A stretch of 35,697 nucleotides of DNA from an uncultured Alphaproteobacteria bacterium (GTDB lineage Bacteria > Pseudomonadota > Alphaproteobacteria > HIMB59 > GCA-002718135): positions 1 to 35,697 of the forward strand of contig CABYBP010000009.1 in the NCBI GenBank assembly GCA_902517315.1. The letters run 5' to 3'. Every line of letters starts with the position of its first letter. The stretch's first letter is position 1. The notes below the pieces were generated by a model. It was given only the letters and a program-made list of their open reading frames with translations, was not told the origin of the DNA and searched no databases. Position numbers and translations under genes: made by a program. Below, in pieces: positions 15,346-24,963 of the stretch.

Positions 15346-17505
15346 TTATTTTACCATTATTTCATCAGTAACTAATGTTCCATCTTCAATAACTAATCCT
15401 ATAGCTCCTGACTCAAATACATTTTTTTTGTCTTCATATTCCAAAACTAATTTGTTTTCTAAATATGCTGATAAATTATTATTTACTATTTTAAGAGACA
15501 GATTATAGTTTTTAAAATACTCTAAATTAAAATCCATTTCTTTTAAAATCTCAACATCATTTATTACTTTTATTAATTGAAGTTTATTTGATGAATTAAT
15601 TACTAATCCATAATATCTATTCAATCCCTGAACTCTTACAGCAAGACCACCTGTAGTTAATCTTTGAACTGCTATCTCAGCACTAACAGTATAATTTTTC
15701 CATGCTTCATTACCGGTAATAATGATACCTCTACCACTATCTTTTGTGACTCTAAAAGTTCGAGCACCAACTTCCCACTTATCTACTGCATTTACCCAGC
15801 TAGATTTCCACATTATTGCTTTTGATTTAACGACACCTCTTTTATGATCTCCAATATGCACGGGCTTATAAAATGAACAGTTTGGCTCTCCAGTAAAATC
15901 TAAATGGTTTATTATCAAACTACCTGAATTTGTTTCTTCTGATTCAATAGAAAAGCCTACTTGAGTTATAGGATTACCTTCTGTTGATGGAATTTTCCAT
16001 TTTAAGTTATGTGATTTACCAGGATAAATGATGATTTCCTCTGAATTCATTCTTTCATATTCATCATCTTTTCCAAAAATATTTATAAAACATTTCACAT
16101 TGATTGGTTTATCTGAGTTAGAAATAAAGCTTATTTCCGATTCAATTGTTTGACCAGAATATAATAATGGACATGAAATAAAATTATAACTTTGAAAAAA
16201 TCTTTCTCTTGCACGCCCTGTTAATTCATGTAATTCTTGAGGAAAAAAAATATCAACTAATGCCTCAGAGATAACACCAGGAGCAACTCGATCAAATTTA
16301 ATTTCAAGCCCTCTGTTTCCTATTTTACTATCAAATTTTATGTTCTGAACATGGGTAGAGATATTTTTATTTTCTTTATAATTAGCTCTCCAACCTTGAA
16401 CTGAGCCAGGCATCTCAAAGTGAAATCTTGATCCGTTTTTAGGTTGAACAATATTTTCATTATTCATTCTTTTAGCAGTATTAATAACTTTATAAGCTTC
16501 TGTTAAAGCATCTGTTTGAGTCTCACCACCATTGGCAGTTGGGCAATACATTCTATCTTGGATTGGGGATAGATAGTCAGGTCCTTTATTTAAACCCTCC
16601 AATCCATTTTTAATACCCATTAAGCAACCTACATTCCCAGAATTACAATCTGTGTCACGACCTGCAGTGTTAACAATCATTAATGTCTTTTGAAGATCGT
16701 CATCACCAAACAACAAAGAAAGGATAATTATGGCATGATTGGGTATCATATGACACTCACCTAAATATTTATCATAATCATAGTTTTCTGCTAAGAATTG
16801 TCGAGCTTGCATCCAATCGCTATTTCCATATCGTATATTTTGAAGTTCTCCAATTACTTTATAAATCTCAGATGTATTGGGAATATATTTTTTACTTTCA
16901 TTAATTATTTTATTAATATCTTTTTCGATAAAAGCTAATGACTCCATAGCGGCAACCATTTGCGCTCCATAAATTGCTTCTCCATCATGACTTACGCTTG
17001 CTGCTTTTTTTGCTAGTTCAACTGCTTTTTCTGGATCACCCGGAGCTACTAAAGCCCAACCATCAATAAATATTTGAGCGCCTATTTGTTGTGCAATAAC
17101 TTCACCATTTGTTTCAATAGATCCACTCATTGGTGCATGAATACCATCTTTAAGATTTTGAAATGCTGTATCTTCAGCTGAGTGACCTCTACCTCCCCAC
17201 CACAAAACAGTTTTATTTTCTATGAGATTGTTTAGCCAACTTTGACCTATTTGTTTTGCAGTTATATTAGGATCAAAATTATTTTCTCTTAAAGCTCTTA
17301 AAAAAGTAAAGGTGCCAGTTATATCGTCATCAGTTACAACCAAAGGGACATTTAATTTTTCATTAACATAATAATTAATCTGACCTAACTCTTCTAATAT
17401 TCTTTCGTGAGTCCATTGCTCAAAAGGACGTCCTAGATAAACACCTATTAATTTACCAAGTACACCTGCATATACTTTTTCCTCATAAACTCTATCTAGT
17501 TTCAT
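15346..17505 (-). CDS. DraG/ARH-fold glycohydrolase with two beta-sandwich domains, copy 4 of 4
   Basis: A 719-residue protein without a signal peptide. Residues 1-345 are an ADP-ribosylglycohydrolase-fold domain: GVLGKLIGVYLGRPFE, the metal-binding TDDD at 58-61, SHDG at 172-175, and RDTDCNSGN with D284, D286 and Cys287 where DraG has D-x-D-T/S. A jelly-roll, carbohydrate-module-like domain spans ~360-535. A concanavalin-like domain covers ~565-719 (WKNYTVSAEI, GGLAVRVQGLNRYYGL). A second ATG one codon after the first possible start fits the GGAGG spacing and the paralogs, so I start at 17505. This is the most divergent copy. It has the LWWGGRG..EDTA loop (101-114) and AGRDTDC where the others have W before D. 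The aldo/keto reductase follows after 2 bases. Probable cytoplasmic glycosidase; substrate unknown. Confidence 0.85.
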   Translation of the reverse strand: MKLDRVYEEKVYAGVLGKLIGVYLGRPFEQWTHERILEELGQINYYVNEKLNVPLVVTDDDITGTFTFLRALRENNFDPNITAKQIGQSWLNNLIENKTVLWWGGRGHSAEDTAFQNLKDGIHAPMSGSIETNGEVIAQQIGAQIFIDGWALVAPGDPEKAVELAKKAASVSHDGEAIYGAQMVAAMESLAFIEKDINKIINESKKYIPNTSEIYKVIGELQNIRYGNSDWMQARQFLAENYDYDKYLGECHMIPNHAIIILSLLFGDDDLQKTLMIVNTAGRDTDCNSGNVGCLMGIKNGLEGLNKGPDYLSPIQDRMYCPTANGGETQTDALTEAYKVINTAKRMNNENIVQPKNGSRFHFEMPGSVQGWRANYKENKNISTHVQNIKFDSKIGNRGLEIKFDRVAPGVISEALVDIFFPQELHELTGRARERFFQSYNFISCPLLYSGQTIESEISFISNSDKPINVKCFINIFGKDDEYERMNSEEIIIYPGKSHNLKWKIPSTEGNPITQVGFSIESEETNSGSLIINHLDFTGEPNCSFYKPVHIGDHKRGVVKSKAIMWKSSWVNAVDKWEVGARTFRVTKDSGRGIIITGNEAWKNYTVSAEIAVQRLTTGGLAVRVQGLNRYYGLVINSSNKLQLIKVINDVEILKEMDFNLEYFKNYNLSLKIVNNNLSAYLENKLVLEYEDKKNVFESGAIGLVIEDGTLVTDEIMVK

Positions 17506-17509
17506 CATT

Positions 17510-17514
17510 CCTCC
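17510..17514 (-). promoter_or_regulatory. Ribosome-binding site deciding the start of DraG-fold copy 4
   Basis: GGAGG (within GAGGAGG) lies 1 base from the first ATG (17508) and 4 bases from the second (17505). The second is the plausible start and aligns with the first Met of the three paralogs. Confidence 0.6.
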
Positions 17515-17526
17515 TCTTTATCTATT

Positions 17527-19689
17527 TTATTCTATTGATATTGAATCACTTTGAATAGCGCCATTTTCAGTTAAAAATCCAATCATTCCCTCTTCATATG
17601 GGTTCGATTTATCTTCAACTTCAATTAATAATTTATTATCAACAAAACCTTGTAATTTATTACCATCAACCTTAAATTTTAATTTATAATCCTTAAAAAA
17701 TTCAAGATCAAAATCAATTTCTTTAAGAGTTTTTAAGTCGTACTCCATCTTATTAATTTTAAGTTTATTTTCTTTTGTAAGTTCGAGAGAATAATATCTT
17801 TTAAGTCCTTGAGATCTAAGTATCAAACCTCCGGCAGATGCAAGAGGAATAGAAATCTTTGCAGAAATTGAATAATCTTTCCAAGTTTCACTTCCAGTCA
17901 TTATATGCCCACGGCCTATACCTCTTACAACCTTAAACGACTCGTTGTGACGGTATTGCCATTTATCAACATCATTTACCCAAGCTCTTTTCCATAATTG
18001 ACCGTAAACTTCTTCTTTATAAAAAATACCTCTTTTAAATTCATCTATATGGTCTGGTCTTTTGAATGTCATTTTTGGAGAACCAGATATATTTAAATAA
18101 TTAATTAATAATTTTCCTGAAATATTATCATCAGAGTTTATACTTATCCCAATTTGGCCAATTGGGTTAGAAAATGTATCAGGAACACTCCAATCTATAA
18201 CACTATTTTCATTAGCTTTGAGATTATGATCTTCAGAGGTAATTTTAATTAATTTATCACCATCACCCCAATATTTGATAAACAAATTAATTTTTAGATC
18301 TTTTTCAGATCTTGAAACAATTTCTGTTTTTATCTTTTGTCCTGTGTAGAGTATAGGACAAGCAACGTAGTCATAATGAAAATATCTTTGTACTTGATAG
18401 CCTTCCAATTTAGTAAACCATTCAGGGAAAAAACTATCGACAAAAACTTCACTTGAAAGTCCAAAAGATAAATCTGTGAAGCTAACTTGTAATGCCCTTG
18501 TTCCATTATCAGATTTAAATTCAACATTAGATAAACTTGTATTTAAATTGTTATCATTTGTCTTGTCAACCATCCACCCTTGGGTTGCAGTTTCCATTTC
18601 AAAATTGAATCTTGCATTATTTTTAATAACCTTACTTTCAAGGCCGTTCATTCTTCTTGTTATATTAATAATATTTTGACTTTCTAATAATGCATCAGTC
18701 ATGGTTTCAGAGCCATAAGCAGTTGGTAAATAAATTATGTCGTTAACTGGTGTTATATAATCTGGCCCCTTCTGGATTCCTTCTAATTCATTTTTAATTC
18801 CTAAAATACAACCAACATTTCCTGAGTTACAATCTGTATCCCAACCAGCAGTATTAACTATCATTAATGATTTTTGAAAATCATCATCTCCAAATAGTAA
18901 AGCTAAGATAATGAGTGCATGGTTAGGTACGATATGACAATTTCCTGGAAATTTACTGTATCCATATTTATCTTCAATTTTAGATCTTGCTTGCTCCCAG
19001 TCTAAATTACCAGAACTCCAATCCTGAATATCTGATATGAGTTTGTAAATTGTTGAGTCAGTTGGTACAAATTTTTTACTTTCTTCGATAATTTTTTTAA
19101 TATCTTTTTCAATAAATGCCATAGCTTCCATTGCAGCAACAACTTGAGCACCGTAAACAGACTCACCATCATGACTAACACTTCCTGCTCTTTTTGCTAA
19201 ATCAACGGCTTGTTCTGGATCCCCAGGTGAAACCATTCCCCAACCATCAATAAATATTTGCGCTCCAATTTGTTCAGCAATTACCTTACCATTTTGTGCA
19301 ATTGAACCACTTTCAGGTGCATGAATGCCTTGCTTAAGATTCATGTAGGCACTTTCTTCAGTTAAAACTCCCTTTCCAGCCCAAGCAAGTACTGTTTGGT
19401 TTTCTAAGCAATAATTTAACCATGTTTGACCAATTTGTTTGGGAGAAATATTTTTATCAAAGTTAAAATGTTTTAAAGCATTTATAAATCTAAACGTACC
19501 AGTTAAATCATCATCTGTAACATGTATTGGAAAATCAAGTTTATCGTTTACATAATAATTTATAGGACCTAGTTCTTCCATGATCCTATCATAATACCAA
19601 CCTTCAAATGGTCTGCCTAAATAAACCCCAATGATCTTTCCTAGGACACCAGCATAAACTTTATTTTCAAATACTTTATCTAAATTCAT
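17527..19689 (-). CDS. DraG/ARH-fold glycohydrolase with two beta-sandwich domains, copy 3 of 4
   Basis: A 720-residue protein with the same three-part layout as its neighbours: DraG-fold domain 1-345 (TDDD at 58-61, SHDG 172-175, WDTDCNSGN with D284/D286/C287), jelly-roll-like domain ~360-535, concanavalin-like domain ~565-720 (WKDYSISAKISIPLASAGG, RSQGLKRYYSLEL). No signal peptide. Its loop at 101-114 is of the LAWAGKG..TEESA type, shared with copy 2 but not with copies 1 and 4. A GGGAG lies 7 bases before the ATG. The gap to the next gene is 18 bases. The family hydrolyses N- or O-glycosidic bonds, classically ADP-ribose on proteins. The ABC sugar importer upstream suggests a small glycoside instead. 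Confidence 0.85.
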   Translation of the reverse strand: MNLDKVFENKVYAGVLGKIIGVYLGRPFEGWYYDRIMEELGPINYYVNDKLDFPIHVTDDDLTGTFRFINALKHFNFDKNISPKQIGQTWLNYCLENQTVLAWAGKGVLTEESAYMNLKQGIHAPESGSIAQNGKVIAEQIGAQIFIDGWGMVSPGDPEQAVDLAKRAGSVSHDGESVYGAQVVAAMEAMAFIEKDIKKIIEESKKFVPTDSTIYKLISDIQDWSSGNLDWEQARSKIEDKYGYSKFPGNCHIVPNHALIILALLFGDDDFQKSLMIVNTAGWDTDCNSGNVGCILGIKNELEGIQKGPDYITPVNDIIYLPTAYGSETMTDALLESQNIINITRRMNGLESKVIKNNARFNFEMETATQGWMVDKTNDNNLNTSLSNVEFKSDNGTRALQVSFTDLSFGLSSEVFVDSFFPEWFTKLEGYQVQRYFHYDYVACPILYTGQKIKTEIVSRSEKDLKINLFIKYWGDGDKLIKITSEDHNLKANENSVIDWSVPDTFSNPIGQIGISINSDDNISGKLLINYLNISGSPKMTFKRPDHIDEFKRGIFYKEEVYGQLWKRAWVNDVDKWQYRHNESFKVVRGIGRGHIMTGSETWKDYSISAKISIPLASAGGLILRSQGLKRYYSLELTKENKLKINKMEYDLKTLKEIDFDLEFFKDYKLKFKVDGNKLQGFVDNKLLIEVEDKSNPYEEGMIGFLTENGAIQSDSISIE

Positions 19690-19714
19690 TTTATTCTCCC
19701 AAATGATTATTATA

Positions 19715-21919
19715 TCAATTTATAGAAATTTCATCACTGATAATAGTTCCATTTTCAACAATACAACCTATCATTCCTTTCTCAAATTGATTTGTTTTAT
19801 CTTCAACTTCAATTAACAACTTATTGTTAATAAACCCTTTTAAAATATTATTATTTGCCTCAAAACGCATTTCGTATTCCTCAAATGGTTCAAAATTAAA
19901 ATCTACTTCTTTTAAAGTTTTTAAACCATACTCCATTTTATTAATTTGTAATTTATTTACAGATTTAATTTCTAGAGAATAATATCTTTGGAGTCCTTGT
20001 GATCTTATCACTAATCCTCCAGAAGATGCTAATCGAAACATTATTTTTGAATTAACTGAATAATTTTTCCATTCAGAAGAACCAGTAAAAATATGGCCTC
20101 TAGATGCATTTTTTACTAAGCCGAAAGAATTTTTTCCATAACCATACCATTTGTCTACATCATTTACCCACGCTAGTTTCCATAATTGACCATAATATTT
20201 ATCTTCATCAGGAATATAAACACCATTTGTTAAAGATTTGATATCATGACTTACAAGATGTGCACGATTATCTTTAATGTGTTCAGGTTTTCTAAATGTC
20301 ATTTTAGGTATTCCAGTGATATCAAGATAATTAATTATAACTTTACCCGATACTTGTTCATCAGAAGAAATAGAATATCCAATCTGAGTAATGGGATTTG
20401 AAAATGTATCAGGAACTTTCCATTCAATTGTTTTACTTTCATCATCTGAAAAGAAATATTCTTCTGAAATGATTTTATATAACTTATCTCCTTTTCCATA
20501 ATATTTAATAAATAATTTAATTTTTATATCTTTTTTAGTTTTTGAAATTATTTCAGTTTTAATATTTTGACCAGAATAAATTATAGGACAGCCAACAAAA
20601 CTGTACACCATAAGCATCATTTCTTGTTGCTCGTTTAAAGATGTAAACTCTTCTGGGAAAAAAGTATTAACATGTAACTCGCTATTAATACCTTTTGTTA
20701 GATTATTAAAATTTATCTCAAGTGCTCTATTTCCAATATTAGATTTATATTCGATATTTTTTAAGAGAGTATTCTGATTATTATCATTTGATTTATCAAC
20801 CATCCATCCTTGAGTGGATGTTTCCATTTCAAAATTATATCTAGCATTATTTTTTATAACCTTACTTTCAAGACCATCTAACTTTCTTCTAATGTTAACT
20901 ATTTTTTGACTTTCTCTAAGAGCATCAGTCATTGTTTCTGAGCCACGAGCTGATGTTATATATAATGTGTCATTTACTGGTGAAATAAAGTCTGGACCCT
21001 TCTGGATTCCTTCTATGCCATTCTTAATACCCATAAAACAACCTACATTGCCTGAGTTGCAATCAGTATCCCAGCCAGCAGTATTAACAATCATTAATGT
21101 TTTTTGAAAATCATCATTTCCAAACAAAAGAGCTAAAATTATCAAAGCATGATTTGGAACAATATGGCAAAAACCTTGATACTTATCATATCCATAATTT
21201 TCTTCTATTTTAGATCTTGCTTGTTCCCAATCTAAATTACCAGAACTCCAATCCTGGATATCTGATATTAATTTATAAATAATAGAATCATTAGGAATAT
21301 ATTTTTTACAATGCTCAATTATTTTCTTTGTATCATTTTCAATAAATGCCATTGCTTCCATTGATGCAACAACTTGAGCACCATAGACAGATTCTCCATC
21401 ATGACTAACACTTCCTGCTTTTTTAGCTAAATCAGATGCAAAATCAGGATCACCTCCAGCAATCATGCCCCAACCATCAATAAAAATTTGAGCACCAATT
21501 TGTTCAGCTATAATTTTTCCATTTATTTTTATAGATCCACTATCAGGAGCTGGAATACCTTGCTTTAAATTTAAATATGCACTTTCTTCAGTTAGCAGTC
21601 CCTTTCCCGCCCATGCCAATACAGCTTGATTTTCTAAACAATAATTTAACCATGTTTGACCGATTTGTTCAGAAGTAATATTTTTATCAAAATTAAAATC
21701 TTCAAAAGCTTTGATAAATGCAAACGTACCATTAAGATCATCATCAGTTACATGCATAGGTACATTTAATTTATCATTTACATAATAATAAATAGGTCCA
21801 AGTTCTTTGATTATTTTATCATACGGCCAACCTTCAAAAGGTCTTCCTAAGTAGACTCCAATAATCTTTCCTAAAACTCCAGCATAAACTTTATTTTCAA
21901 AGATATTATCTAATTTCAT
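19715..21919 (-). CDS. DraG/ARH-fold glycohydrolase with two beta-sandwich domains, copy 2 of 4
   Basis: A 734-residue paralog with the same domain order. TDDD (58-61), SHDG (172-175) and the WDTDCNSGN motif are intact. Its loop at 101-114 is LAWAGKG..TEESA, as in copy 3. The extra length comes from an insertion of about 14 residues before the concanavalin-like domain (around VSHDIKSLTNGVYIPDEDKY). It also departs from the others at GMIAGGDP, where they read SPGDP or APGDP, and at HAP (here PAP), close to the presumed active site. No signal peptide. A TAGGAT precedes the ATG weakly. It lies 12 bases after copy 1 and 25 bases before copy 3. Confidence 0.85.
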   Translation of the reverse strand: MKLDNIFENKVYAGVLGKIIGVYLGRPFEGWPYDKIIKELGPIYYYVNDKLNVPMHVTDDDLNGTFAFIKAFEDFNFDKNITSEQIGQTWLNYCLENQAVLAWAGKGLLTEESAYLNLKQGIPAPDSGSIKINGKIIAEQIGAQIFIDGWGMIAGGDPDFASDLAKKAGSVSHDGESVYGAQVVASMEAMAFIENDTKKIIEHCKKYIPNDSIIYKLISDIQDWSSGNLDWEQARSKIEENYGYDKYQGFCHIVPNHALIILALLFGNDDFQKTLMIVNTAGWDTDCNSGNVGCFMGIKNGIEGIQKGPDFISPVNDTLYITSARGSETMTDALRESQKIVNIRRKLDGLESKVIKNNARYNFEMETSTQGWMVDKSNDNNQNTLLKNIEYKSNIGNRALEINFNNLTKGINSELHVNTFFPEEFTSLNEQQEMMLMVYSFVGCPIIYSGQNIKTEIISKTKKDIKIKLFIKYYGKGDKLYKIISEEYFFSDDESKTIEWKVPDTFSNPITQIGYSISSDEQVSGKVIINYLDITGIPKMTFRKPEHIKDNRAHLVSHDIKSLTNGVYIPDEDKYYGQLWKLAWVNDVDKWYGYGKNSFGLVKNASRGHIFTGSSEWKNYSVNSKIMFRLASSGGLVIRSQGLQRYYSLEIKSVNKLQINKMEYGLKTLKEVDFNFEPFEEYEMRFEANNNILKGFINNKLLIEVEDKTNQFEKGMIGCIVENGTIISDEISIN

Positions 21920-21931
21920 ATCCTATAAATT

Positions 21932-24097
21932 TTATTCTATGCTAATTGCGTTTGACGATAATGTTCCATCTTGAGCAATAAAACCAATCATCCCAGATTC
22001 AAATGTGTTATCTTTATCATGTGTCTCAATTAAAAAATTCCCATCTACATAACCAGATAATTTATTTCCTTTAACTACAAATCGTAATTCATAATCTTTA
22101 TAAAATTCAAAATTGAAATCTACTTCTTTTAACGTTTCAAGTTCATAAAACATTTTATTTATCTGTAATTTATTTTTTGACGTTAATTCTAAAGAATAAT
22201 ACCTTTTTACACCTTGAGATCTTATAATTAATCCTCCAGCTGAAGCTAAAGGAAAATTAACTTTAGAAGAAACAGAATAATCCTTCCAAGAAGATGAGCC
22301 CTGTAAAATATGCCCTCTTCCCACACCGTTAATTATTTTAAAAGACTCCATCCATCTATATTGCCACTTATCAATATCGTTAACCCATGCTCTTTTCCAT
22401 AATTGACCATAAAATTCTTGATTGAAAAAATATCCATTTTTTGCAGCATTTTCTATATGTTCAGGTCTTTTAAAAGTTGTTTTTGGTGTTCCTTCAATAT
22501 CAAGATAATTAATTAACAGTTTACCTGAAGTATTTGTATCTGAAGAAATAACAAATCCAATTTGTCCAATTGGATTAGAAAATGTGTCTGGAACAGTCCA
22601 CTCAATAGATTTAACTTCATTATTTGAAAGTTCATATTGCTCTGCATCTATTTGTTTTAGTTTATCTTCTTCTCCCCAATATTTTATAAATAAAGTAACT
22701 TTAATATTATTTTTACTTTTAGAAATTATTTCAGTTTTAATTTTTTGACCAGTATAAACTATTGGACATCCAACAAAATCATAATGAAAAAATTTCTGCC
22801 TTTGAATGCCTTTTAATTCAGTAAACCAATCTGGGAAAAAGGTATCTACATACACAACACTTGAATGACCAATTGATAAATTAGAAAAGTCAATTTCTAG
22901 AGCTCTTTGACCAATTTTTGATTCATAAGCGACATTTTCAATTATAGTATTAAGATTATTATCATTTAATTTATTGACCTTCCAAGCCTGAGTAGAATCA
23001 GGCATTTCAAAATTGTATCTTGCATTATCTTTTATTAAATTATATTCCAAACCGTTAATCCGTCTAGTAATATTTACAATATTTTGACTTTCTCTAAGAG
23101 CATCAGTCATTGTTTCCGCCCCGTTACTAGTTGGAAGATAAATTGTATCATTAACTGGAGTAATATAATCAGGACCATCTTTTATACTTTTAAGTCCATT
23201 TTTAATTCCAAGAAAACATCCTACATTTCCAGAATTACAATCTGTATCCCATCCTGAAGTATTAACAATCATTAAAGATTTTTGAAAATTATCATCGCCA
23301 AATAATAATGCTAAAATAATTAACGCGTGATTTGGCACAATATGAACACCACCTATGAATTTTTCATAACCATAGATATCATCTATTTTTTCTCTTGCTT
23401 GCTCCCAATCTAAATTTCCTGAGCTCCAATCTTGAATGTCAGATATAAGTTTAAAAATTGTTGAATCTTTTGGAATATATCTTTTGCAATGCTCAATAAT
23501 TTTTTTTGTATCCTTTTCTATAAAAGCCATGGCTTCCATTGCAGCAACAACCTGAGCTGCATATACTGACTCACCATCGTGACTAACACTCCCTGCTTTT
23601 TTAGCAAAATCTGCTGCTTGATCTGGATCTCCTGGTGACACTAGACCCCAGCCATCAATAAAGATCTGAGCACCTATTTGTTCGGCAACAATTTTACCAT
23701 TTGTTTTAATAGATCCACTATCAGGAGCATGAATACCCTGTTTTAAATTTTGATAAGCAGTATCTTCTGATGATGTACCTTTACCGCCCCACCATAAAAC
23801 AGCTTGATTTTCTAAACAATAGTTTAGCCACGTTTGACCAATTTGTTTGGACGAAATATTTTTATCAAAATTAAAATCTTTTAAAGCGTTAATAAATCTA
23901 AATGTTCCAGTTAAATCATCATCAGTTATCTGAATAGGCATATTTAATTTATCATTTACATAATAATTAATATGACCTAATTCTTTAATTATTCTATCAT
24001 ACCACCAACCCTCAAAAGGTCTGCCAAGATAGACGCCTATGATTTTACCTAAAACTCCTGAATAGACTTTCTCCTGATATTCTTTGTTAAGTTCCAT
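21932..24097 (-). CDS. DraG/ARH-fold glycohydrolase with two beta-sandwich domains, copy 1 of 4
   Basis: A 721-residue protein, the first of the four in transcription order, 15 bases after the second ABC permease gene. DraG-fold motifs are complete: VLGKIIGVYLGRPFEGW, TDDD (58-61), SHDG (172-175) and WDTDCNSGN. Its loop at 101-114 is LWWGGKG..SEDTA, the type seen in copy 4, although overall it looks closer to copies 2 and 3. A jelly-roll-like domain (~360-535) and a concanavalin-like domain (~565-721, WKDYSVSSKVNFPLASAGG) follow. No signal peptide. A strong GGGAGG stands 4 bases before the ATG. The spacing to the permease gene ties the four glycohydrolases to import of their substrate. Confidence 0.85.
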   Translation of the reverse strand: MELNKEYQEKVYSGVLGKIIGVYLGRPFEGWWYDRIIKELGHINYYVNDKLNMPIQITDDDLTGTFRFINALKDFNFDKNISSKQIGQTWLNYCLENQAVLWWGGKGTSSEDTAYQNLKQGIHAPDSGSIKTNGKIVAEQIGAQIFIDGWGLVSPGDPDQAADFAKKAGSVSHDGESVYAAQVVAAMEAMAFIEKDTKKIIEHCKRYIPKDSTIFKLISDIQDWSSGNLDWEQAREKIDDIYGYEKFIGGVHIVPNHALIILALLFGDDNFQKSLMIVNTSGWDTDCNSGNVGCFLGIKNGLKSIKDGPDYITPVNDTIYLPTSNGAETMTDALRESQNIVNITRRINGLEYNLIKDNARYNFEMPDSTQAWKVNKLNDNNLNTIIENVAYESKIGQRALEIDFSNLSIGHSSVVYVDTFFPDWFTELKGIQRQKFFHYDFVGCPIVYTGQKIKTEIISKSKNNIKVTLFIKYWGEEDKLKQIDAEQYELSNNEVKSIEWTVPDTFSNPIGQIGFVISSDTNTSGKLLINYLDIEGTPKTTFKRPEHIENAAKNGYFFNQEFYGQLWKRAWVNDIDKWQYRWMESFKIINGVGRGHILQGSSSWKDYSVSSKVNFPLASAGGLIIRSQGVKRYYSLELTSKNKLQINKMFYELETLKEVDFNFEFYKDYELRFVVKGNKLSGYVDGNFLIETHDKDNTFESGMIGFIAQDGTLSSNAISIE

Positions 24098-24112
24098 CTT
24101 CCTCCCATTGAA

Positions 24113-24955
24113 CTAACCTTTTGTTGCTCCACTGGTTAAACCAGCAATGAAACGTCTTTGAAAAAACATAAATAAAATAGCAATTGGTGCAGCCATTAAA
24201 ATGGAAGCTGCGCTTACCAATCCATAATCATTTGCAAATCTACTTTGAAATGTAAATAAAATTGAGGAAATGGGTTTGTATTCATCAGTAATAATAAAAG
24301 TAATAGCAAATAAAAACTCATTCCAAACTGTTAATGATACAATAAGTGCAGTTGTTAAAAAAACTGGCCAAGAAAGAGGTAGGGCAACCCTTGTAAACAA
24401 TTGCATTACGGAAGCTCCATCTAGCTTAGCAGCTTCAAAAAGTTCTGTAGGTAGTTGCAACATATATGATCGAATTAAAAAAGTTGCGAATGGAGCATTT
24501 AAAGCGCTATAAATTATAATTAAACCAATCCTTGTGTCTAGGAGGTATAAGGTCTTCCACATTAAAAATAATGGTAAAATAAATAATTGAGCAGGAATAC
24601 TTATTCCAACTAAAAGATATAAACCAACAACAATTGTTTGAATTCCTTTTGGGTTTAAAACTGCCAAACTAAAAGCAGCTAGACCTGAAACAGTCAAATT
24701 TAATATTAAAGTTCCAATAACTAAGGTGAGTGAATTTGTAAATATTTGAGTATAATTTCCATTAACCCATGCATCATAATAATTCATTAATCTTATTTCA
24801 TTTGGAAAACCCAAAGGATTTGCTCCAAATTCAGAAGATGGTTTTATAGAATTAAAAGCTAAAACTAGTAATGGTAAAATAATTGTTAAAGCCATAAAAA
24901 TCAAAATGGCGTGATTTATATAACTCGATCTTTGTCTAAATCTTGCAATCGCCAT
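24113..24955 (-). CDS. Sugar ABC transporter permease, MalG-type
   Basis: A 280-residue inner-membrane permease with six hydrophobic segments. The EAA loop that docks the ATPase reads EAAKLDGASVMQLFTRVALP in the second half. It is of the carbohydrate uptake transporter-1 type: a MalG/LacG-like partner of the permease encoded just upstream. The start is 8 bases after that gene's stop, and a GGGAGG sits near the end of that gene. The first DraG-fold glycohydrolase gene follows after 15 bases. No transport ATPase gene is present in the run, so the complex must borrow one encoded elsewhere. Confidence 0.95.
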   Translation of the reverse strand: MAIARFRQRSSYINHAILIFMALTIILPLLVLAFNSIKPSSEFGANPLGFPNEIRLMNYYDAWVNGNYTQIFTNSLTLVIGTLILNLTVSGLAAFSLAVLNPKGIQTIVVGLYLLVGISIPAQLFILPLFLMWKTLYLLDTRIGLIIIYSALNAPFATFLIRSYMLQLPTELFEAAKLDGASVMQLFTRVALPLSWPVFLTTALIVSLTVWNEFLFAITFIITDEYKPISSILFTFQSRFANDYGLVSAASILMAAPIAILFMFFQRRFIAGLTSGATKG

Positions 24956-24963
24956 TTATAATT

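Noticed and set aside
15346..24097. DraG-fold genes as a toxin-antitoxin or anti-phage ADP-ribosylation system
   Set aside because: No ADP-ribosyltransferase, toxin or nuclease gene is present, and the genes are fused in an operon with sugar ABC permeases and an aldo/keto reductase.
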